NCBI RefSeq assembly: GCF_032852305.1
Contig: NZ_CP136594.1
Coordinates: forward strand, 2,889,501 to 2,953,500
Reading direction: 5' to 3'
Origin: Parasphingorhabdus sp. SCSIO 66989
GTDB lineage: Bacteria > Pseudomonadota > Alphaproteobacteria > Sphingomonadales > Sphingomonadaceae
Length of the DNA: 64,000 nucleotides
The notes beneath the pieces were generated by a model. The model had not been told where the DNA came from. It worked only from the letters and a program-made list of their open reading frames with translations, and did no database searches. Every line of letters starts with the position of its first letter. The stretch's first letter is position 1. The position numbers and the translations under genes were made by a program. Shown here piece by piece: positions 46,676 through 57,200 of this stretch.

Positions 46676-48196
46676 TCAACCCGCGACCTTGCGCACCACA
46701 TGATCGGTCACCTTATCGTCGGCCAATGCGGCGACAATAACTATCCTGCCAGCAGCATTGCGCCGCGCTACCAGAACCGCAAATTCGCTTTCTCCCGGAT
46801 CGACGGAATCAAGCGGCAATTCAGGAGCTTCGCGCAAGCTGGAATAGGCAGAGGCCAGCGCCTGTTCGGGGTCGGTGCCGACAGCCGCAACGGGCCGACG
46901 CTGACGCCGCTCGGCACGCACCACGCCTTTCAGGCCGCCATCATAGCTTTTGAGATACTCAGGAAGCGCGCCCAGCGAAAGTTGCTGACGATGCGCATGG
47001 CTAAGTGCCGTCGCATATTCCGTAAGCCGTGTTTTGTCATAATCCGCGCCGAACACCAGCTTGACTATGGGCGTCATCGGGGCGCGATCCTGTTGGATTA
47101 TGCCGGCATTATCGAGAATCACCGCCAGCGCATTCGGTTCGCGCGCGGCCACCAGCGATACATCATAGGCGCGGCCAATGGCCCGATAAAGCGCGGCACG
47201 GCTGCGATTCTCGGATTGCAGTGCTTTCAGCGCCAGATTGCGCGCATCATCAAGCCAGTCTTCCAATCCCGCATCGGCATCAGGCGCGGCGGGCTCGTTA
47301 TCCGCAGGCACAAACTCATCAGCTTCGCTTTCCTGATCCACGGTCAACCCGAAATCGACAGCCTCGGTATGCAAGAGTTCAGCAGACGCTGTCACCGAAA
47401 AGGCAAGAGAATCGCGGCGGATAGGGATTGATCCCATGGACGCGGCGGGCGTTTCAATATCGGCTTTAGCCTTATGCGCAACCGGATGGCCAAAAGCGAC
47501 ATCGGGTAAATCTATCGAGCTGTGAGCTGTTTCATCCTCATCGGGCCAGATTGGGGTATCAAAACCTACATCAGCATTGGCATCCAGCACCTGCTCAACT
47601 TCCAGCATCAGCGCGTCAGTGCTGGCCTGATCGGCCACCGTTTTCCAATTTATCACGCCAAGGACGAAATCAATGCTGTCATCATCCGAGGAGAATGGCA
47701 GCAATATGCCACGATACAGCACCGTCACATCACGTTGATTGACAAACTCCGCCTCAAAGCCAATCGGCGCCTGATTGGCGAGAATTTCCATATAATGGTC
47801 GGTAATGCGCGAGAGCAGTGAACGCCCGGGAATATCGGCAACATAGCCTATATCGTCGGCAACGCCGGATTCCTCGGCGACGGCTGTCCCGATATGCGAG
47901 ATTGCGGGATTATCGATTCCCGAAGTAAAGTCGAGCAGGACGCTGTTCGGTGCGAAATCATCCAGCCGGTCAAGATCAAGGTCATCGATAGACGGAAAGG
48001 AACGATCACCCAGCAGCATTACCCAATGATTATAGGCGCGCACATGCATCCGGCGCTCATCATTGCCGAATCGGTGTGCCGGTTCCATCACCGCGTCATC
48101 ATCTCCGTCACCCGCAATATCGCCGTGCGGTTTCGTCGCGACATCATAGTCCGCGCCGTCCTCATCGGGTCGATCAAATCCGTGGTGATTGTCCAT
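46676..48196 (-). CDS. PAS_5-like domain protein
   Basis: 506 residues. The first 190 residues resemble the alphaproteobacterial PAS_5 domain (WVMLLGDRSFPSIDDLDLDRLDDFAPNSVLLDFT, then IPGRSLLSRITDHYMEILANQAPIGFEAEFVNQRDVTVLYRGILLPFSSDD), a likely ligand- or signal-sensing module. The middle (200-330) is acidic and low complexity. The C-terminal 170 residues are helical, with no output domain such as kinase or GGDEF. The regulatory role is therefore inferred only. Confidence 0.7.
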   Translation of the reverse strand: MDNHHGFDRPDEDGADYDVATKPHGDIAGDGDDDAVMEPAHRFGNDERRMHVRAYNHWVMLLGDRSFPSIDDLDLDRLDDFAPNSVLLDFTSGIDNPAISHIGTAVAEESGVADDIGYVADIPGRSLLSRITDHYMEILANQAPIGFEAEFVNQRDVTVLYRGILLPFSSDDDSIDFVLGVINWKTVADQASTDALMLEVEQVLDANADVGFDTPIWPDEDETAHSSIDLPDVAFGHPVAHKAKADIETPAASMGSIPIRRDSLAFSVTASAELLHTEAVDFGLTVDQESEADEFVPADNEPAAPDADAGLEDWLDDARNLALKALQSENRSRAALYRAIGRAYDVSLVAAREPNALAVILDNAGIIQQDRAPMTPIVKLVFGADYDKTRLTEYATALSHAHRQQLSLGALPEYLKSYDGGLKGVVRAERRQRRPVAAVGTDPEQALASAYSSLREAPELPLDSVDPGESEFAVLVARRNAAGRIVIVAALADDKVTDHVVRKVAG

Positions 48197-48386
48197 AACT
48201 GCCCCACTGCATATGCTCGGTCGGTCCCCTTTTCGCGCAATAGAGTAAATCCTGAGTTAACGCAGATGCATATCTGCGCGGAAAGCGTATTGCGAGAGCC
48301 AGAAAGACGCGAGGGACTTGCGCACAAAGACAGGTGCTGGTAACGGCCTCGCCCAGCATCCAGACATGTCTGGCAGCAACCGGTTA

Positions 48387-48462
48387 GCCGCTTTAGCTCA
48401 GTTGGTAGAGCACATCATTCGTAATGATGGGGTCACGTGTTCGAGTCACGTAAGCGGCACCA
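48387..48462 (+). tRNA. tRNA-Thr (anticodon CGT)
   Basis: A full 76-nt cloverleaf including encoded CCA: acceptor GCCGCTT with AAGCGGC, D-arm GCTC/GAGC, anticodon loop TTCGTAA (anticodon CGT, reading ACG), T-arm ACGTG-TTCGAGT-CACGT, discriminator A. It lies alone between the divergent PAS_5 gene and the acyl-CoA dehydrogenase gene. I see no integrated element at its 3' end. Confidence 0.95.
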
Positions 48463-48518
48463 TTTGCAATTTAAGCGTTTTCCCGCCTTGCATTACACCC
48501 ACATTGCCGGTGCACATA

Positions 48519-50258
48519 CTATGCAGCCAGTTCTTCCGCGCTTAGTGCGTAAAGCAAGTCTGCACCACCCATGGCTGACGCCTTCAGGCCCAGCGCTTCG
48601 GGGACCATATGGTCGCAATAATAGCGGGTAGTGACCAGCTTGGCCTTTAGGAACGCGCTGTCGCCCTCTCCGGCGTCGAGACGCTCCTGCGCCACGCGGT
48701 GTTGCTTCGCCATCAGCGCGCCCGATGTTGCCACCGCCATCATCGTCATAAAGGCATAGCTGCCCGCCAGCCGTTCATCGACCGACGCACCCAGCATCCA
48801 GTTGGTAACCTCCTGGCACGCCGCGACCAGCTCGGCGACGTGCGCCTCATTGCCCGCAATATCGCGTAGTTCGTCGAGAAACTCCTTCATCGCCTCGCCG
48901 CCACGCATGGCCAGTTTGCGGCCAACTAGATCGGCGGCCTGAATGCCATTGGTGCCTTCATAGATCGGCATGATGCGGGCATCGCGATAATGCTGCGCGG
49001 CACCGGTTTCCTCGACAAAGCCCATGCCGCCGTGAATCTGCACACCGAGTGACGCGATCTCTATGCCGAGATCGGTGCCATAGCCCTTGGCCAGCGGGGT
49101 GAGGATATCGACCTTTTCCTGCGCGCCGTCCATTCCGAGCGTTGCGCGATCAACCTGCCCCGCGGCAAAATAGAGCAAAGCCCGCGCCGCTTCGGTGCCT
49201 GCCTTCATCCGCAGCAACATGCGGCGGACATCGGGATGCTCGACAATCGCTACCGGGTCACGGCTGTCGCCACCGGCGCGTGCCGATTGCACCCGCTCTT
49301 GCGCATAGTAAAGCGCCTGTTGCGTTGCGCGCTCGGCAATCTCGACGCCCTGCAGCCCGACATTGAGCCGGGCATTGTTCATCATGGTGAACATCGCGCG
49401 GATGCCGCCAAATTCGCCACCGATCAGCTCGCCAATGCACTCGCCGCGCTCGCCATATTGCAGCACACAGGTGGGCGAGGCATGGATGCCGAGCTTGTGC
49501 TCGATCGAGACGGTTTCGATATCCTGCTCCTTGCCCGGCGTGCCATCGTCATTAAGCTGATATTTCGGCACCAGAAACAGCGAGATACCTTTGGTCCCCG
49601 GAGGCGCATCGGGAGTGCGCGCCAGAACCAGATGGATGATATTGTCGGCCATGTCATGATCGCCAAAGGTGATATAAATCTTCTGGCCCTTGATCTGATA
49701 TTTGCCATCTCCCAGCGGCGTCGCGGTGGTACGCAGCGCGCCGACATCGCTGCCCGCCTGTGGTTCGGTGAGGTTCATCGTGCCCGGCCATTCGCCGGAG
49801 ATCAGCTTGGGCAGATAGCGTTCCTTCTGCTCCTCACTGCCATGGTGTTCGAGCGCCTCAATCGCGCCGACCGAGAGCATGGGGCACAGGGTAAAGGCCA
49901 TATTCGCCGCGCCGAGCGAGTCCAGCGAGACCGTCGCCAGCGCAAAGGGCAGGCCCTGCCCGCCATGATCGGGCGTGGCGCACAGGCTGTTCCACCCGGC
50001 CTCGACATAGCCCTTATAGGCTTGCTTGAAGCCTTCAGGCATAACCACCCGGCCATCGACCAGCTTGGCACCGACTTCATCGCCTACGCGATTGAGCGGC
50101 GCAAATTCGCCCTCGGCAAATTGGCCGACGCCTTCAACAATGGCTTGCACCAGATCGGCGTCTGCCTCGGCAAAACGGTCATGGTTCGCCAGTTCGGCAA
50201 TATTGGTGGCGGTCTCCAGCGCGAAAAGCTGGTCCTTGGTCGGCGCGGTGAAAGTCAT
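48519..50258 (-). CDS. Acyl-CoA dehydrogenase (extended C-terminus)
   Basis: 579 residues, the longer FadE-like class with an extra C-terminal domain. FAD- and substrate-binding stretches are WPGTMNLTEPQAGSDVGALRTTA and ITFGDHDM; the catalytic Glu is in MPIYEGTNGIQAADLVGRKL (about 420-440). It makes trans-2-enoyl-CoA in fatty-acid oxidation. Its promoter region (50259-50312) is shared with the divergent Sua5-type gene. Confidence 0.92.
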   Translation of the reverse strand: MTFTAPTKDQLFALETATNIAELANHDRFAEADADLVQAIVEGVGQFAEGEFAPLNRVGDEVGAKLVDGRVVMPEGFKQAYKGYVEAGWNSLCATPDHGGQGLPFALATVSLDSLGAANMAFTLCPMLSVGAIEALEHHGSEEQKERYLPKLISGEWPGTMNLTEPQAGSDVGALRTTATPLGDGKYQIKGQKIYITFGDHDMADNIIHLVLARTPDAPPGTKGISLFLVPKYQLNDDGTPGKEQDIETVSIEHKLGIHASPTCVLQYGERGECIGELIGGEFGGIRAMFTMMNNARLNVGLQGVEIAERATQQALYYAQERVQSARAGGDSRDPVAIVEHPDVRRMLLRMKAGTEAARALLYFAAGQVDRATLGMDGAQEKVDILTPLAKGYGTDLGIEIASLGVQIHGGMGFVEETGAAQHYRDARIMPIYEGTNGIQAADLVGRKLAMRGGEAMKEFLDELRDIAGNEAHVAELVAACQEVTNWMLGASVDERLAGSYAFMTMMAVATSGALMAKQHRVAQERLDAGEGDSAFLKAKLVTTRYYCDHMVPEALGLKASAMGGADLLYALSAEELAA

Positions 50259-50312
50259 CGGTTGAGATTATCCCGTAGAATCATTGAAAGTTCGGGGCTA
50301 TGGCGGCCCGTG

Positions 50313-51278
50313 ATGGTGGAAACTAGTGCAGATAAACCGGAAATCCTAGCCTTTAGTGACGATGCGATTGCCCGTGTTGTCGAGGCTTTACAAGCGGATC
50401 AACCGGTCGCCCTGCCGACCGAGACGGTCTATGGCCTGGCCGCCAATGCCGCATCCGCGGATGCCGTAGCGGCGATCTATCGCGCCAAGGGACGGCCCGA
50501 TTTCAATCCGCTGATCGTGCATGTGCCGGATGTCTCTGCCGCGCGAACCATTACGCACTTCAATGCCATGGCGGAAACGCTTGCCAAGGCCTTTTGGCCC
50601 GGCCCGCTGACGATGGTTTTGCCACTCAGCGATAATGGGCGCGCCAAGATTACACCAGCCGTAACAGCGGGACTGGATACCATTGCCCTACGCTGCCCCG
50701 CGCATCGGGCGATGCAGACGATATTGCATGGTTCCAGCCTGCTGCTGGCCGCCCCTTCGGCCAATCGCAGCGGCGCGATCAGCCCAACCGCAGCCGCGCA
50801 TGTTGCCACCAGTTTGCAGGACCGGATCGATTTGGTGCTTGATGATGGCCCATGCAGCGCGGGTGTGGAATCCACCATTGTTGGGGTGACAGGTGATGGC
50901 TGGCGCATATTGCGGCCCGGCCCGATAGCGGCGCAGGTGATAATTGATCTACTGGGCATCGAGCCGATTATAGCGAGCGATGACAAACACATCACCGCAC
51001 CGGGTCAAATGGCCAGTCATTATGCGCCCACCAAGCCTTTGCAACTGGCGACAACCGTATCCACAGCGGACCAATGGCTGATCGGATTTGGAGAGATTGC
51101 AGGCGACGACACCCTGTCCGCCAGAGGTGATTTGGCCGAAGCGGCAGCGCGTTTATATGCCGCGTTGCACCGAGCCGATGCCAGTGATCGAAAGCGCATT
51201 GGCATTGCGCCAATACCCGATAGCGGAATCGGGACCGCTATCAATGATCGCCTGCGCCGCGCAGCATCAAAGCACTGA
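50313..51278 (+). CDS. Threonylcarbamoyl-AMP synthase, Sua5 type
   Basis: 321 residues from ATG 50313. YrdC domain: ALPTETVYGLAANA (near 32-45), YRAKGRPDFNPLIVHV, FWPGPLTMVLPL, PSANRSGAISPT and VESTIVGV. A C-terminal Sua5 domain (about 215-320) makes this the long form. It makes the threonylcarbamoyl-AMP used for t6A37 in ANN-decoding tRNAs. The frame stays open upstream to 49236, but that part is antisense to the acyl-CoA dehydrogenase and is not coding. Confidence 0.92.
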   Translation: MVETSADKPEILAFSDDAIARVVEALQADQPVALPTETVYGLAANAASADAVAAIYRAKGRPDFNPLIVHVPDVSAARTITHFNAMAETLAKAFWPGPLTMVLPLSDNGRAKITPAVTAGLDTIALRCPAHRAMQTILHGSSLLLAAPSANRSGAISPTAAAHVATSLQDRIDLVLDDGPCSAGVESTIVGVTGDGWRILRPGPIAAQVIIDLLGIEPIIASDDKHITAPGQMASHYAPTKPLQLATTVSTADQWLIGFGEIAGDDTLSARGDLAEAAARLYAALHRADASDRKRIGIAPIPDSGIGTAINDRLRRAASKH

Positions 51279-51400
51279 TATTTTGATATAATTAGAGCAC
51301 CGCCCATAGCGTTGCCGAGACGCTGAACGGCTTGTTACATTTGTTTACCTCAGGCAAGTTGGGATGCTGCTATAGCGAGCGCGAGCAACAGTTCGTCTGT

Positions 51401-51490
51401 CTTAGGGTCGCTCTCTAACGGGGGCAGAGAGGCAGGCGAATGGGGCGGTTCGGGGGCCATATCCCTCATATGGTCCCCGAACATGCGTCC
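51401..51490 (+). other. Candidate structured RNA or leader upstream of aqpZ
   Basis: The 293-bp gap before aqpZ contains two adjacent hairpins. CTCTCT/AGAGAG encloses AACGGGGGC at about 51412-51432. A 14-bp stem, TTCGGGGGCCATAT (51449-51462) with ATATGGTCCCCGAA (51468-51481), has one G-U pair and a 5-base loop CCCTC, with GGCGG and CCGCC flanking it. No T-run follows, so it is not a standard terminator. I recognise no known RNA family. Confidence 0.4.
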
Positions 51491-51571
51491 GCCAATCTTT
51501 GCTTGGATAGATCATCCATCCTGTCTAACGCATATCGCAACATTCTGGCTGCAAAAGGGGTAGATTGAACC

Positions 51572-52261
51572 ATGACTCAACGTGCACTTGCGGAATTACT
51601 CGGAACATTCTGGTTGGTATTTGGCGGCTGTGGCAGCGCCATTTTGGCAGCCGCTTTTCCCGATGTGGGCATTGGCCTGCTCGGCGTATCCTTTGCCTTC
51701 GGCCTTACTGTTCTGACCATGGCCTATGCCATTGGCCATATCTCCGGTTGCCACCTCAATCCAGCGGTTACGCTGGGTCTGGTTGCTGGCGGGCGGTTCC
51801 CGATGAAGGAAGCGCCGGTCTATATTATCGCACAAGTCATCGGGGCTATTCTCGCCGCCGCTGCCCTATTCTCCATCGCCAATGGTGCCGAAGGCTTTAG
51901 CGGTGGGCTTGCCACCAACGGTTTTGGCGAGCATTCGCCCGGCGGCTATAATATGATGGCCGGTCTGATCGCCGAGGTGATCCTGACTGCCTTCTTCCTG
52001 ATGATCATCATGGGTGCCACAGATGGGCGCGCACCGGCAGGCTTTGCACCTATTGCCATTGGCCTAGGCCTCACGCTGATCCACCTGATCAGCATTCCGG
52101 TTACCAACACCTCGGTTAACCCCGCGCGCAGCACCGGTCCGGCGCTGCTCGAAGGTGGTATTGCACTGCAGCAGCTCTGGCTGTTCTGGGTCGCGCCAAT
52201 TGTCGGCGGCGTGCTCGGCGCGATTGCCTATCGCGTTATCGGCGGCAGCGACGACAGCTAA
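51572..52261 (+). CDS. aqpZ: Aquaporin Z
   Basis: 229 residues, six membrane helices. The two NPA boxes are [11 protein letters not shown] (Asn63) and [13 protein letters not shown] (near 177), with GHISGCH and NPARS typical of the water-selective AqpZ, not the glycerol facilitators. ATG 51572 has AGGGGT upstream. A strong terminator follows. Confidence 0.95.
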   Translation: MTQRALAELLGTFWLVFGGCGSAILAAAFPDVGIGLLGVSFAFGLTVLTMAYAIGHISGCHLNPAVTLGLVAGGRFPMKEAPVYIIAQVIGAILAAAALFSIANGAEGFSGGLATNGFGEHSPGGYNMMAGLIAEVILTAFFLMIIMGATDGRAPAGFAPIAIGLGLTLIHLISIPVTNTSVNPARSTGPALLEGGIALQQLWLFWVAPIVGGVLGAIAYRVIGGSDDS

Positions 52262-52283
52262 GACCAGGAACCGATCCACGAAC

Positions 52284-52319
52284 AAAAAAGGGGCGGGGAG
52301 TTACTCCCCGCCCTTTCTT
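52284..52319. terminator. Bidirectional rho-independent terminator
   Basis: Perfect 10-bp stem GGGCGGGGAG (52291-52300) and CTCCCCGCCC (52304-52313), loop TTA, with six A on the left and TTTCTT on the right. It serves aqpZ and the convergent lipoprotein gene. Confidence 0.85.
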
Positions 52320-52341
52320 GTATCTGTCTGGACTCAAGTGA

Positions 52342-52674
52342 CTATCGCGGCTCGCTCAATATACGCTGAATTTCGTTATTCACTGCGGGCAGTTCATCAC
52401 AGGCGTCATCATCGCCATCAGCGCAGTCTTCTTGCAGCTTGTCGCGTTCGCGCGAGAGTTTGCCGAGCCTTTCCTCACGCTCCCGCATAGCTCGGCCCCG
52501 CTTCTCATCTGCCTCTGACTGGCTTTCGGTAACAGCATCGACACCCGCCCCAACTGCCTTGACCGGCAGGGTGACAACACCCACAGCCGTATCGGCGACG
52601 GCCTTGGCGAGGCAGCCGGAGAGCATCATCGCAGCAAGCGGCGCAATGATCAGGCCGGATGGAATTTTGACCAC
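52342..52674 (-). CDS. Small lipoprotein with charged helical C-terminus
   Basis: 110 residues from GTG 52674, with AAGGAG 7 bp upstream. Lipobox MMLSGC (Cys21) indicates lipid attachment. The segment AVADTAVGVVTLPVKAVGAGVDAVTESQSEADEKRGR resembles a small family of sphingomonad lipoproteins I have seen annotated only as DUF proteins; the tail is a charged helix with two Cys (EDCADGDDDACDE). Function unknown. Confidence 0.75.
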   Translation of the reverse strand: MVKIPSGLIIAPLAAMMLSGCLAKAVADTAVGVVTLPVKAVGAGVDAVTESQSEADEKRGRAMREREERLGKLSRERDKLQEDCADGDDDACDELPAVNNEIQRILSEPR

Positions 52675-52749
52675 AATATTACTCCTTTTGCCTCGCCTGA
52701 TATCAAGCGAGAGATGGCTATTGGCTGAACTGCCCGGGCAGGGTGCAAG

Positions 52750-53616
52750 CTATTCTTCAAGCAGAGCCTTTGCCATTGCCCGCACTTCCTCGGCCATATC
52801 AGGACGCTCCAGCGCCAACGCCAAATTGGCTTCGATATAGCCTGTCTTCGAGCCACAATCATAGCGCCTGCCATCAAAGGTTACCGCATGGAAAGGCTGA
52901 TTGCCGATCATCTGGGCCATCGCATCGGTTAGCTGAATTTCGCCGCCAGCCCCGGCTTCCTGGTGTTCCAAGGTGCGCATGACTTCGGGTTGCAGGATAT
53001 AGCGCCCCGACACGATGAGATTGGACGGAGCATCTTCGCGCTTGGGTTTTTCGACCAGCCCTGTCACCTCGGTCAGATTGCCTTCAGCCTTACCCGGTGC
53101 AATCACACCATAGCTGGAGACCTTCTCTTCGGGCACTTCCAGCACACTGACGAGATTGCCGCCGGTGCCCTGATAGGCGTCAACCATCTGCTTCATGCAG
53201 CCGGGTGAGCCATGCATGAACTCATCCGGCAGGAATACGGCAAAAGGCTCATCGCCGACAATATCACGCGCGCACCAAACCGCATGGCCCAGCCCCAACG
53301 GCTCCTGCTGGCGGACATAGGCACAGTTACCGGGGCCCAGCCGGGTCGGCTCCAGCACCGACAGATCCTTGCCACGCTCGGTCATGGTGTTTTCCAGCTC
53401 GAAGGCGATATCAAAATGATCCTCAATCGCGCTTTTGCCGCGACCGGTGACAAAGATCATCTGCTCGATACCGGCCTCAACCGCTTCATCTACGGCATAT
53501 TGGATAAGCGGGCGATCGACCACAGGCAGCATCTCTTTGGGGATGGCCTTGGTCGCAGGCAGAAAACGTGTGCCAAGACCGGCGACGGGAAATACCGCCT
53601 TGCGAATGGGCTTCAT
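52750..53616 (-). CDS. galU: UTP-glucose-1-phosphate uridylyltransferase
   Basis: 288 residues. Nucleotide-binding FPVAGLGTRFLPATKAIPKEMLPVVDRPLIQYAV, the DEFMHG and VEKPKREDAPSNLIVSGRYI stretches and ALLEE end are those of GalU. It makes UDP-glucose for exopolysaccharide, LPS and glycolipids, and so feeds glycosyltransferases such as that at 2647. GAGG upstream of ATG 53616. Single gene. Confidence 0.95.
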   Translation of the reverse strand: MKPIRKAVFPVAGLGTRFLPATKAIPKEMLPVVDRPLIQYAVDEAVEAGIEQMIFVTGRGKSAIEDHFDIAFELENTMTERGKDLSVLEPTRLGPGNCAYVRQQEPLGLGHAVWCARDIVGDEPFAVFLPDEFMHGSPGCMKQMVDAYQGTGGNLVSVLEVPEEKVSSYGVIAPGKAEGNLTEVTGLVEKPKREDAPSNLIVSGRYILQPEVMRTLEHQEAGAGGEIQLTDAMAQMIGNQPFHAVTFDGRRYDCGSKTGYIEANLALALERPDMAEEVRAMAKALLEE

Positions 53617-53685
53617 GAAAGACCTCTTATAATTGCATTGGTCTCATGGCTAACCGGTAGCGCCTGCCTCTGCAAGTTTAGCGGC

Positions 53686-54219
53686 CTATGACTTTACCCG
53701 ATTGGCAAAACTCTTTCGCAGCTTTTGCAGCTTGGGCGGGATAGTGGCGAGGCAATAGGGGTTACGCTGGCCCTCGCCTTCCCAATATTCCTGATGATAG
53801 TCCTCGGCAGAATACCAGGTGCTGGGCTCCTCAATTGTGGTGACAATCGGCTGCGGCCAATCCGATGCCGCGCGCGTCTTGCCTGCCTCGGCTTCTGCAC
53901 GCTGCGCATCGTCCAGCGGGAACAGCGCCGAGCGATATTGGGTGCCGACATCATTGCCCTGACGATTGAGCTGCGTCGGATCATGGGTGGCGAAGAAGAT
54001 ATCCAGCACTTCGCCATAGCTGATCACATCATCGTCAAAAGTAACGCGGATCGCCTCGGCATGGCCGGTGCGGCCTGAACAGACCTGACGATAGGTCGGG
54101 TTTTCGGTCTCACCGCCAATATAGCCACTCTCGACCTTGCTGACCCCGATGACATCATTGAACACCGCCTCGGTGCACCAGAAACATCCGCCTGCCAATA
54201 TCGCTGTCTGTTCGCTCAT
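53686..54219 (-). CDS. msrA: Peptide-methionine (S)-S-oxide reductase
   Basis: 177 residues from ATG 54219 (AGGAT upstream); the frame to 54267 is not used. Catalytic Cys12 in LAGGCFWCTEAVF, then GVSKVESGYIGGETENPTYRQVCSGRTGHAEAIRVTFD and SAEDYHQEYWEGEGQRNPYC. It repairs oxidised methionine using thioredoxin. Alone between galU and the second RND operon. Confidence 0.95.
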   Translation of the reverse strand: MSEQTAILAGGCFWCTEAVFNDVIGVSKVESGYIGGETENPTYRQVCSGRTGHAEAIRVTFDDDVISYGEVLDIFFATHDPTQLNRQGNDVGTQYRSALFPLDDAQRAEAEAGKTRAASDWPQPIVTTIEEPSTWYSAEDYHQEYWEGEGQRNPYCLATIPPKLQKLRKSFANRVKS

Positions 54220-54294
54220 AATGATTATCCTGTGCTGTGTTAGCACTCTAGATAGGATTACCGGCAAGTCCGCTCAAGCAATCATTGACCGCTG

Positions 54295-57200
54295 CTAGGC
54301 CGGAGCCGCCTCGCTCTTGGTATCGCCACTATCATCGGTATCCCCGGCATGGCGGGCGATCAGCAGGTACATTACCGGCGTGATGATCCGCGACAGCACG
54401 GTGGACGAAATAAGCCCGCCGATAATCACCCAGGCAAGCGGGCCGTAGAGCGAGCCACCGGCAATCGCCAATGGGCTGAGCCCGCCTACAGCGGTGACCG
54501 ATGTCAACAATACCGGCAGGAAGCGCACTTCACCCGCGCGCTCAATCGCCTCGCGCAAAGGCATCCCCTGATCACGCAGCTGGGCGGTGAAATCGACCAG
54601 CAGGATCGAGTTTTTAATCTCGATACCCACCAGCGCGACAAAGCCGATGATCGCCATATAGGAGAGCGAATTGCCGGTAAGCAGCAAGGCAATCAGACCG
54701 CCAAAAGTGCCGAGCGGGATCACCCCGGCGACCACGATAGTCTCGCGGAAACGGCCAAATTCGGCGACCAGAACCGCAAAGATACCGAAAAGGGCAATGA
54801 CGATGATCGGTCCGAAGCCGGAAAAGGTATTGCCAATCGCCTCGGTCTCGCCACCGACCAAGATGCGATAACCTTGGGCGAAGTCCACCTCCTTCTCGAT
54901 CCGCTGCAGCGCATCACGGGTGACGTTGGTGACCAACACATCGGGCTCGACATTGGCGGTGACAGTAACGGTACGCTCCTGCTGATAGCGCGCAATCTGT
55001 GGCGGCACCGCCTCCAGCTTGGGGCTGGATATCTGGGTCAGCGGCACCGGATCGCCGGTTCGGGTCGCGACATAAACAGTGTCGAGTGCAGAAACCGGCT
55101 GGTTATTCGCCAGCGGCAAGCGCACTGTCACCGGATAGCTGTCTCCCTCACTGTCACGGAAGGTCGCCGCCTGCTCACCACGCAACGCCAGACGCAGGGC
55201 GCGCCTTGGCTCTCCCACCGGGATATTGAGCAGCGCCGCCTTGCGCTCATCCAATCCCAAATTTAGGTCGATGCGATTGGTGCTGACCGGATTGATGACA
55301 TCGCGCGCGCCCGGCGTATTGCGCAATATCTGCTCAATCTCTCCGGCATATTCGCGCAGCGTCTCCAGATCATCGCCGACAATTCTGAGCTCAATCGGAG
55401 CGGCAACCGGCGCGCCATTCTGGAACAGCTCGACATTGATGCGCGCACCGGGGATGGCGTCAAATTGCTCACGCAAACGGGCAATCATGTCGGGGCTGGT
55501 CTTGGGGTTCCATTCATCCAGCACCACCAGCGTCTCGCCATAATTGGTGCGCTGGCGATTGGAGAACACATTGTAGAAGACCTGGGGATTATCGGCACCG
55601 ACATTCTCGGCGCGCGCGATAATCGATTCTTCCTTGGCCAGGATGGTGTTGATCTGCTTGGTGATCCGGTCGGTACGGTCGAGGCTGCTGCCTTCTTCCG
55701 ACTCCACCGTCACCAGAAAATAGCTGGTGTCGGCATAGGGAAACAGGCTGAAACCGATTACCGGGATCAACCCGAAAGCCGAGATACACAGCGCCATCGC
55801 GCCCCAGAATGTCATCCGCGGATTATCCAGCGCGCGGTGCAATATCGGGTTATAGAAGCGCTCAATCTGATGCGTCAGCCAGCGCAGCAGTGCATTGCCT
55901 TCCGGATCCTCATTGCGCGACAATATGCGGCTGGCGAGAAACGGAATGATGGTGAGCGAGACCACCAGCGACGCCGCTACGGTGTATATGATCGCAAAGA
56001 TGAAGGAGCGGGTAAACTCCCCCGCCCCCTCAGGCAGAAACAGCAAGGGCGCAAAGGCGAAGATCAGCACCCCTGTGGATCCCAACACGGCGGGCGTAAT
56101 CTCCTTGGTGGCATCGATCGCGGCGATACTTCGTCGCTTGCCCATGCGCAAATGGCGGGCGATATTCTCGGTCACCACAATCGAGTCATCGACCAGCAGA
56201 CCGAGCGCGACAATAAAGCCGGCAATGGTCAACTGGCTGAGATTATAGCCCGAGGCATCAATCGCCAACAGGCCCGACGCCAGCGATAGCGGGATCGAGA
56301 TCATCACAATCACCGATGCGCGCCAGCCAAGCGGCAACAGGGTGAAGATCACCAGGGTCACCGCGATGGTGAAGTCGCGGGTCAACTCGCTCAGCCGCTT
56401 TTCAATATCGCGGCTCTGGTCGAATATCTGTTCCAGCTTCATATCCGGCGGCAGGAACTGTTTCTGCTGGTCAAGCTCGGCGATAATCTGCTCGCGCAGG
56501 CGGATCACATCGACGCCATCCTTTTGTCGGATGGTAACAAACACGCTGCGCTTGCCGTTGAACCGGGCGCGATAGAGCTGCTCGCTATTGCCCCAATAGA
56601 CCTCGGCGACATCATCCACCGTCAACGTTGCGCCATTGGCGGCGCGGACCGGTAATTGGCGGATAGTATCAAGATCGCGAAACGCGCCGCCTGCCTCGAC
56701 ATTGAAGCGCCGTTCACCGCTCTGCACCGCGCCGGGCGGCAATTCCGCACCCCCGGCGCGCAGCGCATCGGCAACGGCTGTTGGCGTGATGCTGAGCTCG
56801 GCCAACCGGCCGGGCTCAATCGCCACTTCGACTTCCGGCTGGGGCAGGCCATCAATATCCACCCCCCTGATGCCGGGATAGCGCACCAACGCGTCCTGCA
56901 GATCACCGGCATATTTCTCCATCCGCCGCCAGCTTGCGGTATCGCTCATCAATGCCAGTTGCAGCACCGCGGATTCGGTGGTGCGCACCTTGCGATAGTC
57001 GAGGCTCAGCAACCCCTCAGGCAACTGATCGCGGATCGCGCCGACCTCGCGCACCACATCATCAAAATATTTGTCAGCGTCACCACCCCAGTCAAACTGG
57101 GCGCGGATGACCGATTGCCCATCATAGCTGGTCGAGTTGATTTCATCGATATCATCCAGACCCTGCAGCACCTCCTCAATTGGCTTGGCAACCGTCTCTT

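Noticed and set aside
48387-48462. tRNA-Thr as an integration site
   Set aside because: No integrase and no repeat of the tRNA 3' end seen nearby.
49236-50312. Long open frame in continuity with the Sua5-type gene
   Set aside because: It is antisense to the well-supported acyl-CoA dehydrogenase; a high-G+C coding strand often leaves the complement open.
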